Of a DNA stretch of 64,000 nt, positions 20,205-29,720 are shown piece after piece. The notes under the pieces are model-generated. The model was given only the letters and a program-made list of their open reading frames with translations, had not been told where the DNA came from and did no database searches. Numbering within the stretch: position 1 is the first letter of the stretch; each line of letters begins with the position of its first letter. The stretch is from Cellulomonas chitinilytica (lineage in GTDB: Bacteria > Actinomycetota > Actinomycetes > Actinomycetales > Cellulomonadaceae), in contig NZ_BONK01000002.1 in assembly GCF_016862675.1 (NCBI RefSeq), forward strand, positions 310,001 to 374,000. The letters run 5' to 3'. The translations under genes and the position numbers were made by a program.

Positions 20205-20238
20205 AGAGGCCGTCTCTCCGTGAGGAGAAACGGCCTCT
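20205..20238 (-). terminator. hairpin after tRNA-Ala, supplied by the island
   Basis: AGAGGCCGT pairs with ACGGCCTCT and the stem continues with CTCTCC against GGAGA around a short loop. It lies 16 nt past the 3' end of tRNA-Ala on the minus strand. Because the island displaced the original downstream hairpin (10825-10864), this one appears to replace it. Confidence 0.6.
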
Positions 20239-20287
20239 GACCTGCTACTTCGGTGGAGCTGAGGGGACTCGAACCCCTGACCCCCTG
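20232..20287. repeat. attR-like copy within tRNA-Ala
   Basis: The right copy of the 56-bp direct repeat (partner 10861-10916). It restores an intact tRNA 3' part, as integrating elements do. Confidence 0.85.
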
Positions 20288-20326
20288 CATGCCATGCAGG
20301 TGCGCTACCAGCTGCGCCACAGCCCC
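20254..20326 (-). tRNA. tRNA-Ala (GGC anticodon)
   Basis: The minus strand reads GGGGCTGTGGCGCAGCTGGT, an anticodon arm CCTGC-ATGGCAT-GCAGG (anticodon GGC), a T arm GGGGTTCGAGTCCCC and the acceptor end CAGCTCCA. The acceptor pairing GGGGCTG/CAGCTCC and all arms fold. The 3' CCA is not encoded. Its 3' half is the attachment site of the Rhs island. A TAGACT box about 60 bp upstream (plus 20384-20389) could be its -10. Confidence 0.97.
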
Positions 20327-20410
20327 GTTGTCCTTGCTCGAGAACCCACCGGAGCGGATCCCCACGCCCGTGGGCGCTCGGAGAGTCTAGGACGACTGGC
20401 GGCCGAAACG

Positions 20411-21109
20411 CTAATCGGGGTCCCGGGTCTCGGCGTCCTGGTCGGACTCGTGCCGGATGTCCGGTCCGGCGTTCCAGTCGGACGACGCGTCGGTGGGGCC
20501 GAGGTTGTAGCCGAGGAGCCGCCAGGACGGGTCGCGCCCGGGCGCGGAGCGGACGAGCTCGGCCCAGTGCACGTTGTGCATGCCGGCGAACGCGTGCGAC
20601 CCGGGTTCGAGCCCGAGGAGGACGGCGACCATCGACGTGATGGCGGAACCGTGCGAGACGACCACGAGGGTTTCGTCGCGGGCCAGGTCGGCCGTGAGCT
20701 CGACCAGCGCGGAACCGGCCCGGGCAGAGACCTCGGACCGTGTCTCGGCGCCGACGCCCGCAGGTTCTCCCCCGCTGCGCCAGATCGCGAACTCGTCGGG
20801 CCACTGCGCGCTGATCTCGTCGCCCGTGAGGCCTTCCCAGATCCCGAAGCCGCGCTCGCGCATCCGGACGTCCGTCTCGACGTCGACGCCGGCGGCCCGC
20901 CCGAGGGTCTGCGCCGTCTCGAGCGCGCGGCTGAGGTCCGAGGCGACGATGCGCGTCGGGGTGTGCCGGGCGAGCAGGAGCGCGGAGGCGGTGCGGGCCT
21001 GCCAGCGCCCGACGTCGTCGAGCGGGATGTCGACCTGGCCCTGCAGGCGTGCGCCGGCGTTGTACGCGGTGCGGCCGTGCCGGACGAGCAGGAGCCGAGG
21101 GGCGGTCAC
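20411..21109 (-). CDS. histidine phosphatase family protein
   Basis: A 232-residue enzyme of the phosphoglycerate mutase-like superfamily. Catalytic motifs: LLVRHGRTAYN with the phospho-accepting His near residue 11, SDLSRALETAQTLG, ERGFGIWEGLTGDEI, and the second histidine in VVVSHGSAITSMVA. Substrate unknown; actinobacterial relatives include phosphatases of sugar phosphates and cofactors. The start GTG at 21109 overlaps the rsfS stop (GTGA), so it is the last gene of the nadD-rsfS operon. The C-terminal 30 residues are polar and variable. Confidence 0.85.
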   Translation of the reverse strand: MTAPRLLLVRHGRTAYNAGARLQGQVDIPLDDVGRWQARTASALLLARHTPTRIVASDLSRALETAQTLGRAAGVDVETDVRMRERGFGIWEGLTGDEISAQWPDEFAIWRSGGEPAGVGAETRSEVSARAGSALVELTADLARDETLVVVSHGSAITSMVAVLLGLEPGSHAFAGMHNVHWAELVRSAPGRDPSWRLLGYNLGPTDASSDWNAGPDIRHESDQDAETRDPD

Positions 21110-21495
21110 GCCTCCGGGCCCTGGTCGGCGCCGCGCGCGTCGGCGGGGAGCTCGATGAGCGGGCAGTCCTTCCAGAGCCGTTCGAGCGCGTAGTACACGC
21201 GGTCCTCCTGGTGCTGGACGTGCACCACGACGTCGCCGAAGTCGACGAGGACCCAGCGACCGGCGGCCTTGCCCTCCCGGCGGACCGGCTTGGCGCCGAG
21301 GTGGAACAGGGCCTCCTCGACGGCGTCGACGATCGCCCCGACCTGCCGCTCGTTCGTGCCCGACGCGATGAGGAACACGTCCGTGAGGACGAGCTGCTCG
21401 CTCACGTCGAGGGCGATGATCTCCTCGGCCTTGCGGTCGGCTGCGGCGCGGGCCGCGGCGATCGCCAGCTCGACGGCACGTTCTGTGGCGGGCAC
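21106..21495 (-). CDS. rsfS: ribosome silencing factor RsfS
   Basis: A 129-residue protein that binds L14 of the 50S subunit and blocks subunit joining when nutrients are short. Family signature segments: AEEIIALDVSEQLVLTDVFL, IASGTNERQVGAIVDAVEEA, GRWVLVDFGDVVVHVQ and YYALERLWKDCP. The start GTG at 21495 has GAGGAGA upstream. It follows nadD and the proline-rich membrane protein, the usual actinobacterial order. Confidence 0.95.
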   Translation of the reverse strand: MPATERAVELAIAAARAAADRKAEEIIALDVSEQLVLTDVFLIASGTNERQVGAIVDAVEEALFHLGAKPVRREGKAAGRWVLVDFGDVVVHVQHQEDRVYYALERLWKDCPLIELPADARGADQGPEA

Positions 21496-21517
21496 AGGTC
21501 TCCTCGGGTGGTGGGGG

Positions 21518-22867
21518 TCAGAGGGGCCCGGAGGCCGGACTGCTCGTGGTGGTGACGGGGGCGACCGCCGCGGCACCCTGGGAGCCGTCGGTCGGCTCCT
21601 CCTTGGTGAGCAGCAGCGTGATGAGGAACCCGAGCACGAACGCGACGAGTGCCAGCACGATGAGGTGCAGCCACGTGTACGGGTGCTTCGGACGGAGGTC
21701 GTCGTCGTCCTCGTCGTCCTCGTCGTCGAAGTCGTCGACGGGCCGCGCGGCGCCGGCAGCGGCGGGTTCGCCGAACGGTGCGGCGCCGAGGCCCGTGGCC
21801 GGTGCGGAGGACTCGCCCCAGCGGGGCGCGGGAACCGTGGGCTCGACGGACGGCGGGCTCGACGCGGCCGACGGCGTGGGCACCCACGCGGCCGGCGCGG
21901 CCTCCGCGGTGGACGCTGCCGAGGCCGCTGCGGGCGATGCCTGCCAGGGGGCCGACGTGGCAGCGGACGAGCCCGGCACGGACGGCGACCCGGTACCGGG
22001 CTGCCACGACCCCGGTCGGGCGTCCGGGGACGGCGCCCGGGTCGGCGTGGCCTGCCAGGACGGCGACGCCGGAGCGGACGTCGACGGGGCGGGCGCGGCG
22101 GACTGGGCCGCCGCCCACGGCTGCGGACCCTGCTGCGACGCCGGGTGCGACCCGGGCTGGGGCGCCGCGGGCTGGGACGTCCCCGGCCAGGTCGGCTCGC
22201 CCGGCCGGGACGTCGCCGGCGCTCCGGCCGGGCCGGACGACGAGGTCCGGCGAGGCGGGGCAGCCGGCGCCGCGGGTGCGGCACCGTTCGGCTGGTTCGT
22301 GGTCGCGGTACCACCCCACCCTGCGGGCGAGGACCCCGCGGGGGGCTGGCCCCACGGCACGGGAGCGGGTGCCTGGGGACGCTGCGAGGGGGGCGCCGAC
22401 GCGGCGCGCGGCTGCTGCGGGGGCATCCCCGTGGGCTGCGGCGGCGACGCGGGACGGGTCTGCTGCGGTGCCGCCGCGGGGCGCGCCGGCTGAGCCGTGG
22501 GAGCCGGTCGCGCCGGCGACGGTGCCGGGGCAGGACGCGACGCCGTCGGGGCAGGCTGGCTCGGCTGGGCCGACCAGGTGGGTGTGCCGGAGCCGCCGGG
22601 CACGGGCGGGATGCGCGACGTGCTGGTCGGGTCGAGGGCGGTGTCACGGATCGAGCGGCGTGACCGGGCGGGCGCCTCGGGCGCCTGCGGTGCGGACCAG
22701 GACGGCACCTGCGGGGCGTCGGTCGGGGCGCGCATGGCGCGACGGGAGACGGGGCCCGCGGGGTCGCCGGAGGCCCCCGCGCCGCCGTCGGCCCACGTGG
22801 GGTTGCCGCCCTCGTCGGCGGCGCGCTCGAGCTCGCGACGTCGGCGCCGCTCTCCGGGTTCACTCAT
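21518..22867 (-). CDS. proline-rich single-span membrane protein
   Basis: A 449-residue low-complexity protein. Residues 1-370 are Pro/Ala/Ser/Gln-rich and likely disordered (for example [16 protein letters not shown]). An acidic run [13 protein letters not shown] precedes a single membrane segment ([20 protein letters not shown]) and a short Thr/Ser tail. No enzymatic motif. Its ATG overlaps the nadD stop (ATGA). Proteins of this type between nadD and rsfS are common in Micrococcales; function unknown. The disordered cytoplasmic part may bind partners (inference). Confidence 0.8.
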   Translation of the reverse strand: MSEPGERRRRRELERAADEGGNPTWADGGAGASGDPAGPVSRRAMRAPTDAPQVPSWSAPQAPEAPARSRRSIRDTALDPTSTSRIPPVPGGSGTPTWSAQPSQPAPTASRPAPAPSPARPAPTAQPARPAAAPQQTRPASPPQPTGMPPQQPRAASAPPSQRPQAPAPVPWGQPPAGSSPAGWGGTATTNQPNGAAPAAPAAPPRRTSSSGPAGAPATSRPGEPTWPGTSQPAAPQPGSHPASQQGPQPWAAAQSAAPAPSTSAPASPSWQATPTRAPSPDARPGSWQPGTGSPSVPGSSAATSAPWQASPAAASAASTAEAAPAAWVPTPSAASSPPSVEPTVPAPRWGESSAPATGLGAAPFGEPAAAGAARPVDDFDDEDDEDDDDLRPKHPYTWLHLIVLALVAFVLGFLITLLLTKEEPTDGSQGAAAVAPVTTTSSPASGPL

Positions 22868-23478
22868 GACTGACCTCGATACAACCTGTGTTTCGCGATG
22901 TACTGGACCACCCCGTCCGGCACCAGGTACCAGACGGGCTGCCCGGCTCGGGCACGCTCCCGGACGTCGGTCGACGAGATCGCCAGCGCGGGGATCTCGA
23001 GGACGTGCACCCGGTCACCGGGAAGACCGTCCACGGACAGCGCGTGCCCGGGGCGGGTGACCGCCACGAACTGCGCCATCGTGAACAGCTCCTCGGCATC
23101 TTTCCACGTGAGGATCTGCTCGATCGCGTCCGCTCCGGTGATGAAGAAGAGTTCGGCGTCGGGACGCTGCGCCTTGAGGTCGCGCAGGGTGTCCACCGTG
23201 AACGTCAGCCCTTCGCGGTCCACGTCGACGCGGCTCACGGTGAAACGCGGGTTCGACGCGGTCGCGATGACCGTCATCAGGTAGCGGTGCTCGGCGACCG
23301 TGACTTCCTGCTCCTGCTTGAAGGTCGGGTGACCCGTCGGCACGAACACGACCTCGTCGAGCTCGAAGCGGGCGGCCACCTCGCTCGCGGCCACGAGGTG
23401 GCCGTGGTGCACGGGGTCGAACGTGCCACCCATCACCCCGACGCGAGGTCGACCTGTCATCTCAGCGGTTGCCGACAC
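22864..23478 (-). CDS. nadD: nicotinate-nucleotide adenylyltransferase
   Basis: A 204-residue enzyme making nicotinate adenine dinucleotide from nicotinate mononucleotide and ATP in NAD synthesis. The nucleotidyltransferase motif [15 protein letters not shown], the segment [10 protein letters not shown] and the C-terminal [13 protein letters not shown] are all intact. The start is either GTG 23478 (used) or ATG 23460 ([12 protein letters not shown]); neither has a strong ribosome site. It is followed with 4-nt overlap by the proline-rich membrane protein. Confidence 0.95.
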   Translation of the reverse strand: MSATAEMTGRPRVGVMGGTFDPVHHGHLVAASEVAARFELDEVVFVPTGHPTFKQEQEVTVAEHRYLMTVIATASNPRFTVSRVDVDREGLTFTVDTLRDLKAQRPDAELFFITGADAIEQILTWKDAEELFTMAQFVAVTRPGHALSVDGLPGDRVHVLEIPALAISSTDVRERARAGQPVWYLVPDGVVQYIAKHRLYRGQS

Positions 23479-23493
23479 CTGACCGAGCCCCGG

Positions 23494-23649
23494 TCAGTGA
23501 CGGGTCCCGACGCTCCGGAAGGCGTAGGTGACGAGCAGCATCGCGACGAGGCCGACGAACGCTCCGACGCCGAAGACGACCGGTGAGAACGGCAGCTCGC
23601 GCGTGTGCTCGGCGGCCTCTTCGGCGGCGGCGATCAGGGCAGCGTGCAC
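23494..23649 (-). CDS. 51-residue membrane protein
   Basis: A short protein, GTG start at 23649, with AGGAGG about 5 nt upstream. The N-terminal half is Ala/Glu-rich (ALIAAAEEAAEHTRELPF) and one membrane helix follows (VVFGVGAFVGLVAMLLVTYA), ending RSVGTRH. It lies between proA and nadD on the same strand. Small membrane proteins occupy this spot in related genomes as far as I recall; function unknown. Confidence 0.75.
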   Translation of the reverse strand: MHAALIAAAEEAAEHTRELPFSPVVFGVGAFVGLVAMLLVTYAFRSVGTRH

Positions 23650-23701
23650 GTCAATCCTCCTGGGGTCGGGAGCGACAAGTGTCGCACGGTGAGCTGGGCC
23701 G

Positions 23702-25018
23702 TCAGGGCCGGACGTGTCCGTCTCCGTGGACGATCCACTTGGTGGTGGTGAGCTCGGCGAGACCCATCGGGCCGCGCGCGTGCAGCTTCTGCGTGGAGAT
23801 GCCGATCTCGGCGCCCAGGCCGAGCTGTCCGCCGTCCGTGAACCGTGTCGACGCGTTCACCATGACGGCCGCGGAGTCCACCTCGGCGACGAACCGCTCG
23901 GACGCCGCGAGGTCGCGGGTGACGATCGCCTCGGTGTGCCCGCTGCTCCACGTGCGGATGTGCTCGAGGGCCTCGTCGAGGTCCTCGACGACGCGGACGG
24001 CGAGGTCGAGCGAGAGGTACTCGGTCGCCCAGTCCTCGTCGGTCGCCGGCACTGCGTCGGCCTCGTCGGGGGCGAGGGCCAGGGTCGTCTCGTCGCCGTG
24101 GATCGTCACGCCCTCGTCGGCGAGCGCGGCGATCGCGACGGGCAGGAACTCGTCGGCGACCGCCTGGTGCACGAGCAGCGTCTCGAGGGCGTTGCAGACG
24201 CCGACGCGCTGCGTCTTCGCGTTGAGCAGGATGGGCATGGCGACGGCCAGGTCGGCGCTCTCGTCCACGTACAGGTGCACGTTGCCGACGCCCGTCTCGA
24301 CGACCGGCACCGTGGACTCGCGCACGACGGTGCGGATGAGGTCCGCTCCCCCGCGCGGCACGAGCACGTCGACGAGCCCGCGGGCGTGCATGAGCGCGAC
24401 GGCCCCCTCGCGCCCGTACGCGTCGATCGACTGGACGAGGTCGCCGGGCAGGCGCTGCGCGACGAGGGCGCGGGACAGCACGTCGACGATCACCGCGTTC
24501 GACTCCGCGGCCGCGGTGCCGCCCCGCAGGATCACCGCGTTGCCGCTCTTGAGCGCGAGCCCGGCGGCGTCGACCGTGACGTTGGGGCGGGCCTCGTAGA
24601 TCATCCCGACGACGCCCATCGGCACCCGGACCTGACGCAGCCGCAGCCCGTTCGGCAGCGTCGAGCCGCGCACGACCTCACCGACCGGGTCGGGCAAGCC
24701 GGCGAGCTCCCGCAGCGCGTCCGCGATCCCCACGATGCGCTCCGGCGTGAGGGCCAGCCGGTCCAGCAGGCCGGCGGACGTGCCGTTCTCCCGGCCGCGC
24801 GCCAGGTCGAGCGCGTTCGCCGCGACGATCTCGTCGGTCGCCGCGACGAGCGCGTCCGCGAGCGCCTGCAGGGCCGCGTCCTTCGTCGCGCGCGTCGCCG
24901 TCGCCAGCGCCCGGGACGCGACCTTGGCGCGCTGCGCGACGGCACGGACCTCGGACGCGACGTCGACCTGTGCTGCTGCGGCCGTGTCCTGCACCTGGGT
25001 GTCGAGGGAGGCGGTCAT
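23702..25018 (-). CDS. proA: gamma-glutamyl phosphate reductase
   Basis: A 438-residue enzyme reducing glutamyl-5-phosphate to the semialdehyde with NADPH in proline synthesis. Family motifs: [45 protein letters not shown], the catalytic cysteine in [17 protein letters not shown], and [18 protein letters not shown]. The ATG at 25018 overlaps the stop of a flavin monooxygenase gene (ATGA). ProB, its pathway partner, lies 25.8 kb away, although the two genes are normally adjacent; proA here has become the tail of the organosulfur operon. Confidence 0.96.
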   Translation of the reverse strand: MTASLDTQVQDTAAAAQVDVASEVRAVAQRAKVASRALATATRATKDAALQALADALVAATDEIVAANALDLARGRENGTSAGLLDRLALTPERIVGIADALRELAGLPDPVGEVVRGSTLPNGLRLRQVRVPMGVVGMIYEARPNVTVDAAGLALKSGNAVILRGGTAAAESNAVIVDVLSRALVAQRLPGDLVQSIDAYGREGAVALMHARGLVDVLVPRGGADLIRTVVRESTVPVVETGVGNVHLYVDESADLAVAMPILLNAKTQRVGVCNALETLLVHQAVADEFLPVAIAALADEGVTIHGDETTLALAPDEADAVPATDEDWATEYLSLDLAVRVVEDLDEALEHIRTWSSGHTEAIVTRDLAASERFVAEVDSAAVMVNASTRFTDGGQLGLGAEIGISTQKLHARGPMGLAELTTTKWIVHGDGHVRP

Positions 25019-26169
25019 CCCGTCAGGGTAGTCCCGGCGCCCGACCTGCGGTGCGAGGTCTCCGAGCGTCGAGCCGCACCTTCCCGGACGAGGGGGATCA
25101 CCTGGTCGCCGAACTCCACCGCGTCGGCGACGAGGTCGTACCCGCGCAGGCCGAAGATCTCGAACCCGAGGTCGACGTAGTCGAGCAGCGCGTCGGCGAC
25201 GGTCCGGTACGAGCCGACGAGTGCCGTCGCGCTCGTCGGCAGGCCGCCCGCGCCCGCCACCGTGGGGGTCCACAGGGCGCGGTCGTGCCGCTCGCCCGAC
25301 GCCGCGAGCTCGGCCAGCCGGAGGTTCGCGGTGTTCTCCGGCAGCGCGCCGGGCGCCCGCCGGGCCCCGGCGGGCGCCACGGTCGCGACGGGTGCGGCCG
25401 CCGGCCCGGCGAGCTCGTCGATGCGCGCGCGCACGGCGTGCGCCCGGGCCCACGCCTCCTCGTCCGTCGGTGCGACGATCGGCCGGAACGCGATCTGCAG
25501 CCGCGGCGTCGGCCGGCCTGCCGCGGCGGCGAACGCCCTCAGGAGCTCGACCTGCGCCGCGGTCGCCGCGAGCGGCTCGCCGAAGAACGCGAACACGTCG
25601 GCGACCTGCGCCCCGACCCGCAGTGCCGGCAGAGACGCGCCACCGGCGGACAGGCCCGGCCGCGCCCGGTCCGGGGTCCGCGCCCGCAGCACGAACTCCT
25701 CGAGGTCGTAGTGGCGTCCGTGGTGCGTGAACGGCTCCGTCGACGTCCAGGCGCGCAGCAGGACGTCCGCGTACTCGGCCAGCCGGTCGTAGCGGGCGTC
25801 CTTGTCGAGGTCGTCGCCCTCGGCGCGCTGGTCGGACGTGAGGCCACCTGCGATGAGGTGCACCGTGACCCGTCCCCCGGACACCGCGTCCAGGGTCGCG
25901 AACGTCTTCGCCGCGAAGGTGGGCGCCGAGACGTTGGGCCGGTGCGCGACGCGCAGCCGGATCCGGTCGGTGTGCACGGCCGCCCACGCGGCCGCCTGGG
26001 CGGGGTCGGGCCCGTCCGACGCGTACGGGAACAGCACGTGGTCCCACCCGTGGTCCTCGTGCGCGCGGACGATCTCCCGCGTGTACCCGGGGTCGAAGAC
26101 GTTACCGGCGAGCGGCGTCGTCTCCGTCGACGGGTTGCCGTACCCGGCGCCCAGGAACTCGACGGTCAC
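25015..26169 (-). CDS. luciferase-like flavin monooxygenase
   Basis: A 384-residue member of the LLM class of flavin-dependent oxidoreductases, enzymes that use FMNH2 from a separate reductase and O2, often to cleave C-S bonds. Typical features: [37 protein letters not shown] and [18 protein letters not shown], as in alkanesulfonate monooxygenase SsuD relatives. Substrate unknown. GTG 26169 overlaps the upstream stop (GTGA) and its own stop overlaps the proA ATG. A third member of this type in one operon suggests different substrates. Confidence 0.85.
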   Translation of the reverse strand: MTVEFLGAGYGNPSTETTPLAGNVFDPGYTREIVRAHEDHGWDHVLFPYASDGPDPAQAAAWAAVHTDRIRLRVAHRPNVSAPTFAAKTFATLDAVSGGRVTVHLIAGGLTSDQRAEGDDLDKDARYDRLAEYADVLLRAWTSTEPFTHHGRHYDLEEFVLRARTPDRARPGLSAGGASLPALRVGAQVADVFAFFGEPLAATAAQVELLRAFAAAAGRPTPRLQIAFRPIVAPTDEEAWARAHAVRARIDELAGPAAAPVATVAPAGARRAPGALPENTANLRLAELAASGERHDRALWTPTVAGAGGLPTSATALVGSYRTVADALLDYVDLGFEIFGLRGYDLVADAVEFGDQVIPLVREGAARRSETSHRRSGAGTTLTG

Positions 26170-27278
26170 AGGGTCACGGCCTCCGGCACCGCGAGCCCAC
26201 GGGCACGGCCCGGGTCGTCCGGCCCCCACAGGGTCGTCGACAGCTCGCGGCGCACCAGCGGCACGACCTCCTGCGCGAACCGGCGCAGCACGTCGTGCTG
26301 CTGCTCGTAGGGCAGCGCCGGGTTGAGGGAGACGGACTGCACGTCGTGCCCGTAGGAGGCGTGGTAGTCGAGGATCTTCTCCGCGACGCGCTCGGGCGAG
26401 CCGACCAGTGCCGGTCCGCGCTCGACGGCGTCCTCGATCGTCGCGAACGACGACACCTTCCCCGGGCGGCTGTCGCCGACGTGCCGGGCGGCGGCCCGGG
26501 CCGCGAAACCCTCGTAGACCGCGCGGTACTCGTCGGTGGCCCGCTCGGTGGTGTCGGCGAGGAACAGGCCGCCCGACCCGGAGCCGACGTAGCCGACCGA
26601 CGGGTCGTGCCCGTGGGCCACGAGCTGCTCGCGGTAGTGGTCGATGAGCACCTGGTAGTTCTCGCGCGGCTGCAGGGCGTTCGCGGTGAAGATCGGGTCG
26701 CCGTACCGGGCGGCGAGCTCGACGGCGAACCGGCTCGTCGCGGAGCCGTGCCACACCCGGAACGGCCCGTCGAACGGGCGCGGGAGCGTCGTGGCGTCGT
26801 GCAGCGGGGCGTGGAAGCGGCCCTCCCAGTCGACGTGCTCCTCGCGCAGGAGCCGGCGCAGCAGCCCGTAGTTCTCCTCGAGGTAGTCGTACTGGTGGGC
26901 GATGTCGAGGCCGAACAGCGGGAAGTGCTTGTCCTCGTTGCCCTTGCCGATGACGATCTCGAGCCGGCCGCGCGACAGGAGGTCGATCGTCGCGTAGTCC
27001 TCGGCGACGCGCACGGGGTCGAGCAGGGACAGCACGGTGACGCCGGTGCTCAGCAGGATCCGGTCGGTGGCCTGCGCGAGCGCACCCAGCAGGACGGTGG
27101 GTGCCGAGGAGAGGAAGTCGCCCGCGTGGCGCTCCCCCACCGCGAACGAGTCGAGCCCGAGCTCCTCGGCGAGCACGGCCGTCTCCACGACGCGCTCCAA
27201 CCGGGTCGACGGGTCGACCAGCTCGCCCGTCACGGGGTGCGGGGCGTGCGGGACGATGTCGAGGACCTGGAACCTCAC
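26166..27278 (-). CDS. luciferase-like flavin monooxygenase
   Basis: A 370-residue LLM-class oxidoreductase. It begins VRFQVLDIVPHAPHP and has GLDSFAVGERHAGDFLSSAP, the conserved DLLSRGRLEIVIGKGNED, and a C-terminal ERVAEKILDYHASYG. GTG 27278 has GGAG about 7 nt upstream and overlaps the acetyltransferase stop. Its position between an acetyltransferase and another LLM enzyme points to degradation of a sulfur compound; the substrate cannot be read from sequence. Confidence 0.85.
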   Translation of the reverse strand: MRFQVLDIVPHAPHPVTGELVDPSTRLERVVETAVLAEELGLDSFAVGERHAGDFLSSAPTVLLGALAQATDRILLSTGVTVLSLLDPVRVAEDYATIDLLSRGRLEIVIGKGNEDKHFPLFGLDIAHQYDYLEENYGLLRRLLREEHVDWEGRFHAPLHDATTLPRPFDGPFRVWHGSATSRFAVELAARYGDPIFTANALQPRENYQVLIDHYREQLVAHGHDPSVGYVGSGSGGLFLADTTERATDEYRAVYEGFAARAAARHVGDSRPGKVSSFATIEDAVERGPALVGSPERVAEKILDYHASYGHDVQSVSLNPALPYEQQHDVLRRFAQEVVPLVRRELSTTLWGPDDPGRARGLAVPEAVTL

Positions 27279-27829
27279 GGACGTGCTCCTTCTTCGAGGG
27301 GGACGGTGCGGGCCGGCTGGGCGACGTCGAGGCCGAAGGCGAGCAGCGTGCCGCCCTCGACGACGCGGGTCTCGCGGTCGGTCAGCCGGACGAACCCGAG
27401 CCGGTGGTACAGGCGGTGCGCGCCGGTCATGCGCGGGCCTGAGTTCATGACGACGCGGTGCAGGCCGCGCTGACGGGCGAGCTCGACGACGAACCGGGTC
27501 AGCAGCGCGCCGACGCCCTGGCCGCGGGCGTGCGGCGCGACCGCGAGGAGCCGGAAGTCGAGCTCGCCGTCGCGGCCGAGCAGCGAGATGTGCTCGCCCG
27601 GCCGCGGGGTCGCGACGGTGCCGAGCAGCGTCCCGGTCGCCAGGTCCTCGGCGACCCACACCTGGGCGTCGCGCGCCCGGGTCGCGACGTCCGCGAGGGA
27701 CGCCCGGTACTGGTCGCTGATGTCGTAGTCGTGCTCGTACGCGGTGACCGACAGCCGGGCGACGTCGTCGTGCTCGTGCGGGGCGACGAGCCGGACCCGC
27801 ACCCCGGCCGGTGGTGGCTGGCCCGTCAC
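27275..27829 (-). CDS. GNAT family N-acetyltransferase
   Basis: A 184-residue acetyl-CoA-dependent N-acetyltransferase. Motif A is LDFRLLAVAPHARGQGVGAL with the Q/RxxGxG/A loop binding acetyl-CoA; the motif B region reads RMTGAHRLYHRLGFVRL. The GTG start overlaps the rhodanese stop. In sulfur-salvage operons such enzymes acetylate S-alkylcysteines before oxygenation (known for SnaA-type pathways in Bacillus); that role here is inference. Confidence 0.8.
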   Translation of the reverse strand: MTGQPPPAGVRVRLVAPHEHDDVARLSVTAYEHDYDISDQYRASLADVATRARDAQVWVAEDLATGTLLGTVATPRPGEHISLLGRDGELDFRLLAVAPHARGQGVGALLTRFVVELARQRGLHRVVMNSGPRMTGAHRLYHRLGFVRLTDRETRVVEGGTLLAFGLDVAQPARTVPLEEGARP

Positions 27830-28242
27830 CGGTCGACCGGCTCGGCGGCCGGCTCCTCGATCGGCAGACCGGCCTCCTTCCACGCGGCGGCGCCGCCCTC
27901 GACGTGCACGACGTTCGTGAACCCCTTCTCGCGCAGGGCCGCGGCGACCGGGCCGGAGCCGCGGACCGAGCCGCACACCACGACGATCGGGGTGTCGAGC
28001 GAGACGACGGGCGTGAGCCGCAGCGACGACGTGAGGTCGAAGTCGGCGTCGACGTCGTAGCGGTCCACGACGGTCGCGCCCGGGATCGCCCCGGTGCGCG
28101 CACGGCCGGCCTCGCTGCGGACGTCGACGAGGAACGCGCCGTCGCTCACGCGGGCCGCGGCCTCCGCGGGCTCGACGAGCGGGGCCAGCGCACCGGCCTC
28201 CTCGAGCGTGAGGTCCTCGGCGGGAGCGGTCGAGACGGTCAT
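27826..28242 (-). CDS. rhodanese-domain protein
   Basis: A single-domain sulfurtransferase of 138 residues. The active-site cysteine lies in TPIVVVCGSVRGSGPVAAAL; other rhodanese signatures are FLVDVRSEAGRARTGAIPGA and GFTNVVHVEGGAAAWKEAGL. It would carry sulfane sulfur on the cysteine. The ATG at 28242 has AGGAG about 7 nt upstream. It sits among monooxygenase and acetyltransferase genes, supporting a sulfur-handling role for the operon. Confidence 0.88.
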   Translation of the reverse strand: MTVSTAPAEDLTLEEAGALAPLVEPAEAAARVSDGAFLVDVRSEAGRARTGAIPGATVVDRYDVDADFDLTSSLRLTPVVSLDTPIVVVCGSVRGSGPVAAALREKGFTNVVHVEGGAAAWKEAGLPIEEPAAEPVDR

Positions 28243-28267
28243 GGTGACTCCTTCGGGTGTGGGCGTG

Positions 28268-28741
28268 TCATGCGAGGTCCTTGGCGAAGCACAGGCTGTA
28301 CGGGTCGCCGACGTACTGCCCGAACGGCGGCACGGGCTGCCAGCCCTCCCGCGTGTAGAGGGCGACCGCCTCGGGCTGGCGCACCCCGGTCTGCAGCACG
28401 AGCGTCCGGACTTCCCGCGCCCGGGCGTGCGCCTCGAGCTCCGCGAGGAGCCGGGCGGCGAGACCCGTGCGGCGGTGGCTCGGCGCCACGTACACGCGCT
28501 TGACCTCGTGCAGCCCGTCGACGAGCCGCAGCGCTGCCGTGCCGACCGGGTCGGTGCCCGCGTACGCGACGAGGGTCACGACGACGGTCGCCGGGTCGGA
28601 CTCCGGGAACGGACCGCGGGTCCGCACCGCGTCCGCGTACCGGGGGCGCAGCTCGGCGGTCATCTGCTCGCGCAGCGCGGTCGCGTCGGCGTGCGTCCAC
28701 GGCACGGCCTCGACCCGCACGACCGTCGTCGTCGTGGTCAT
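28268..28741 (-). CDS. GNAT family N-acetyltransferase
   Basis: A 157-residue acetyltransferase. Motif A reads HEVKRVYVAPSHRRTGLAAR, with the RRTGLA pyrophosphate-binding loop, followed by LVLQTGVRQPEAVALYTREG. The ATG at 28741 overlaps the nitroreductase stop by 4 nt. It is the second acetyltransferase of this operon; the substrate is unknown, with S-alkylcysteine-type compounds plausible from context. Confidence 0.8.
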   Translation of the reverse strand: MTTTTTVVRVEAVPWTHADATALREQMTAELRPRYADAVRTRGPFPESDPATVVVTLVAYAGTDPVGTAALRLVDGLHEVKRVYVAPSHRRTGLAARLLAELEAHARAREVRTLVLQTGVRQPEAVALYTREGWQPVPPFGQYVGDPYSLCFAKDLA

Positions 28742-29592
28742 CGCAGCTCGAACCCCTGCGCCTCGAGCGCGTCGCGCAGCCGGTCGCGGCCGTTCAGGGC
28801 GCGCGGCCCCGACAGCCGGGCGAGGATCCGCTCCACCCACGAGTGCGCGAGCCCCTCGTGCGCGTAGAACTCGCCGATCGTCCGCTCGTAGTCGTCGACG
28901 GCGGCGTGGTGCACGCCGTCGTCGTACGTCTCGTGGTGCAGCACCGCCGACTGCGGGAGGCGCGGCTTGACCCGGGCCCCCTCCGCCGGGTCGGGCCGGC
29001 CGACCACGAGGCCGAACGCGGCGAACACGTGCTTCGGCAGGCCGAGCAGCGCCGCGACCTCCCCCGGCCGGTTGCGCAGGGCGCCGATGTAGACGGTGCC
29101 GAGGCCGAGCGACTCGGCGGCGAGCACCGCGTTCTGCGCGGCGAGCGCGGCGTCGACGAACCCGACGACGGCCGTCTCGAGGTAGCCCGCACCGGCGGTC
29201 GGGGCGTCGTGCCGGTCCGCGATCGCGTGCGCGCGGGCCAGGTCCACGAGCCAGACGAGCAGCAGCGGCGCCTGCGTGATGTGCGCCTGGTCCCCGGCGA
29301 GCGACGACAGGGCGGCGCGACGCTCGTCGTCCCGGACCGCGACGACGCTCCACAGCTGCAGGTTGGAGCTCGTCGCGGCGGACTGCGCGGCGGCGACGAT
29401 CGTCGCGATCTGCTCGTCGTCGACCGCGTCGGGCAGGTAGCGGCGCACGGACCGGTGCGCGAGCTGGAGCGCGACGACGTCGGTCGCGGCCAGGCCCGCG
29501 GGTGCGGAGTCCGCGCCGTAGCGCAGGTCGGCGAGCGCGGGGACGTCGGAGGCGGCGGCGGTGCGCTGCGCGTCGTCGAGGTCGACGGTCAT
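28738..29592 (-). CDS. NfsA-like nitroreductase/flavin reductase
   Basis: A 284-residue FMN-dependent oxidoreductase of the NfsA/Frp type. Signatures: LAHRSVRRYLPDAVDDEQIA at the N-terminus, AAQSAATSSNLQLWSVVAV, and GLGTVYIGALRNRPGEVAAL. Frp-type enzymes can supply reduced FMN, which the six LLM monooxygenases nearby would need (inference). It is the first gene of the minus-strand operon that ends with proA. ATG 29592; the promoter 29721-29769 reads toward it. Confidence 0.82.
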   Translation of the reverse strand: MTVDLDDAQRTAAASDVPALADLRYGADSAPAGLAATDVVALQLAHRSVRRYLPDAVDDEQIATIVAAAQSAATSSNLQLWSVVAVRDDERRAALSSLAGDQAHITQAPLLLVWLVDLARAHAIADRHDAPTAGAGYLETAVVGFVDAALAAQNAVLAAESLGLGTVYIGALRNRPGEVAALLGLPKHVFAAFGLVVGRPDPAEGARVKPRLPQSAVLHHETYDDGVHHAAVDDYERTIGEFYAHEGLAHSWVERILARLSGPRALNGRDRLRDALEAQGFELR

Positions 29593-29720
29593 GGTGGCTC
29601 CAGGTCGGCGTCGGAGCCGGGCGGCGGGGACCGTCCGGCTCGTCCCGGGGGCGTCCCCGCGACTCACGGGAGCGCCGGCCCGCCTGCCGGGTCAGACGGC
29701 GGTGCTCAGATGCGGGCCGC

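Noticed and set aside
23702-26047. A 781-codon frame that would fuse extra N-terminal sequence to proA
   Set aside because: The extension overlaps a monooxygenase gene in another frame and is Arg-rich; proA starts at 25018.
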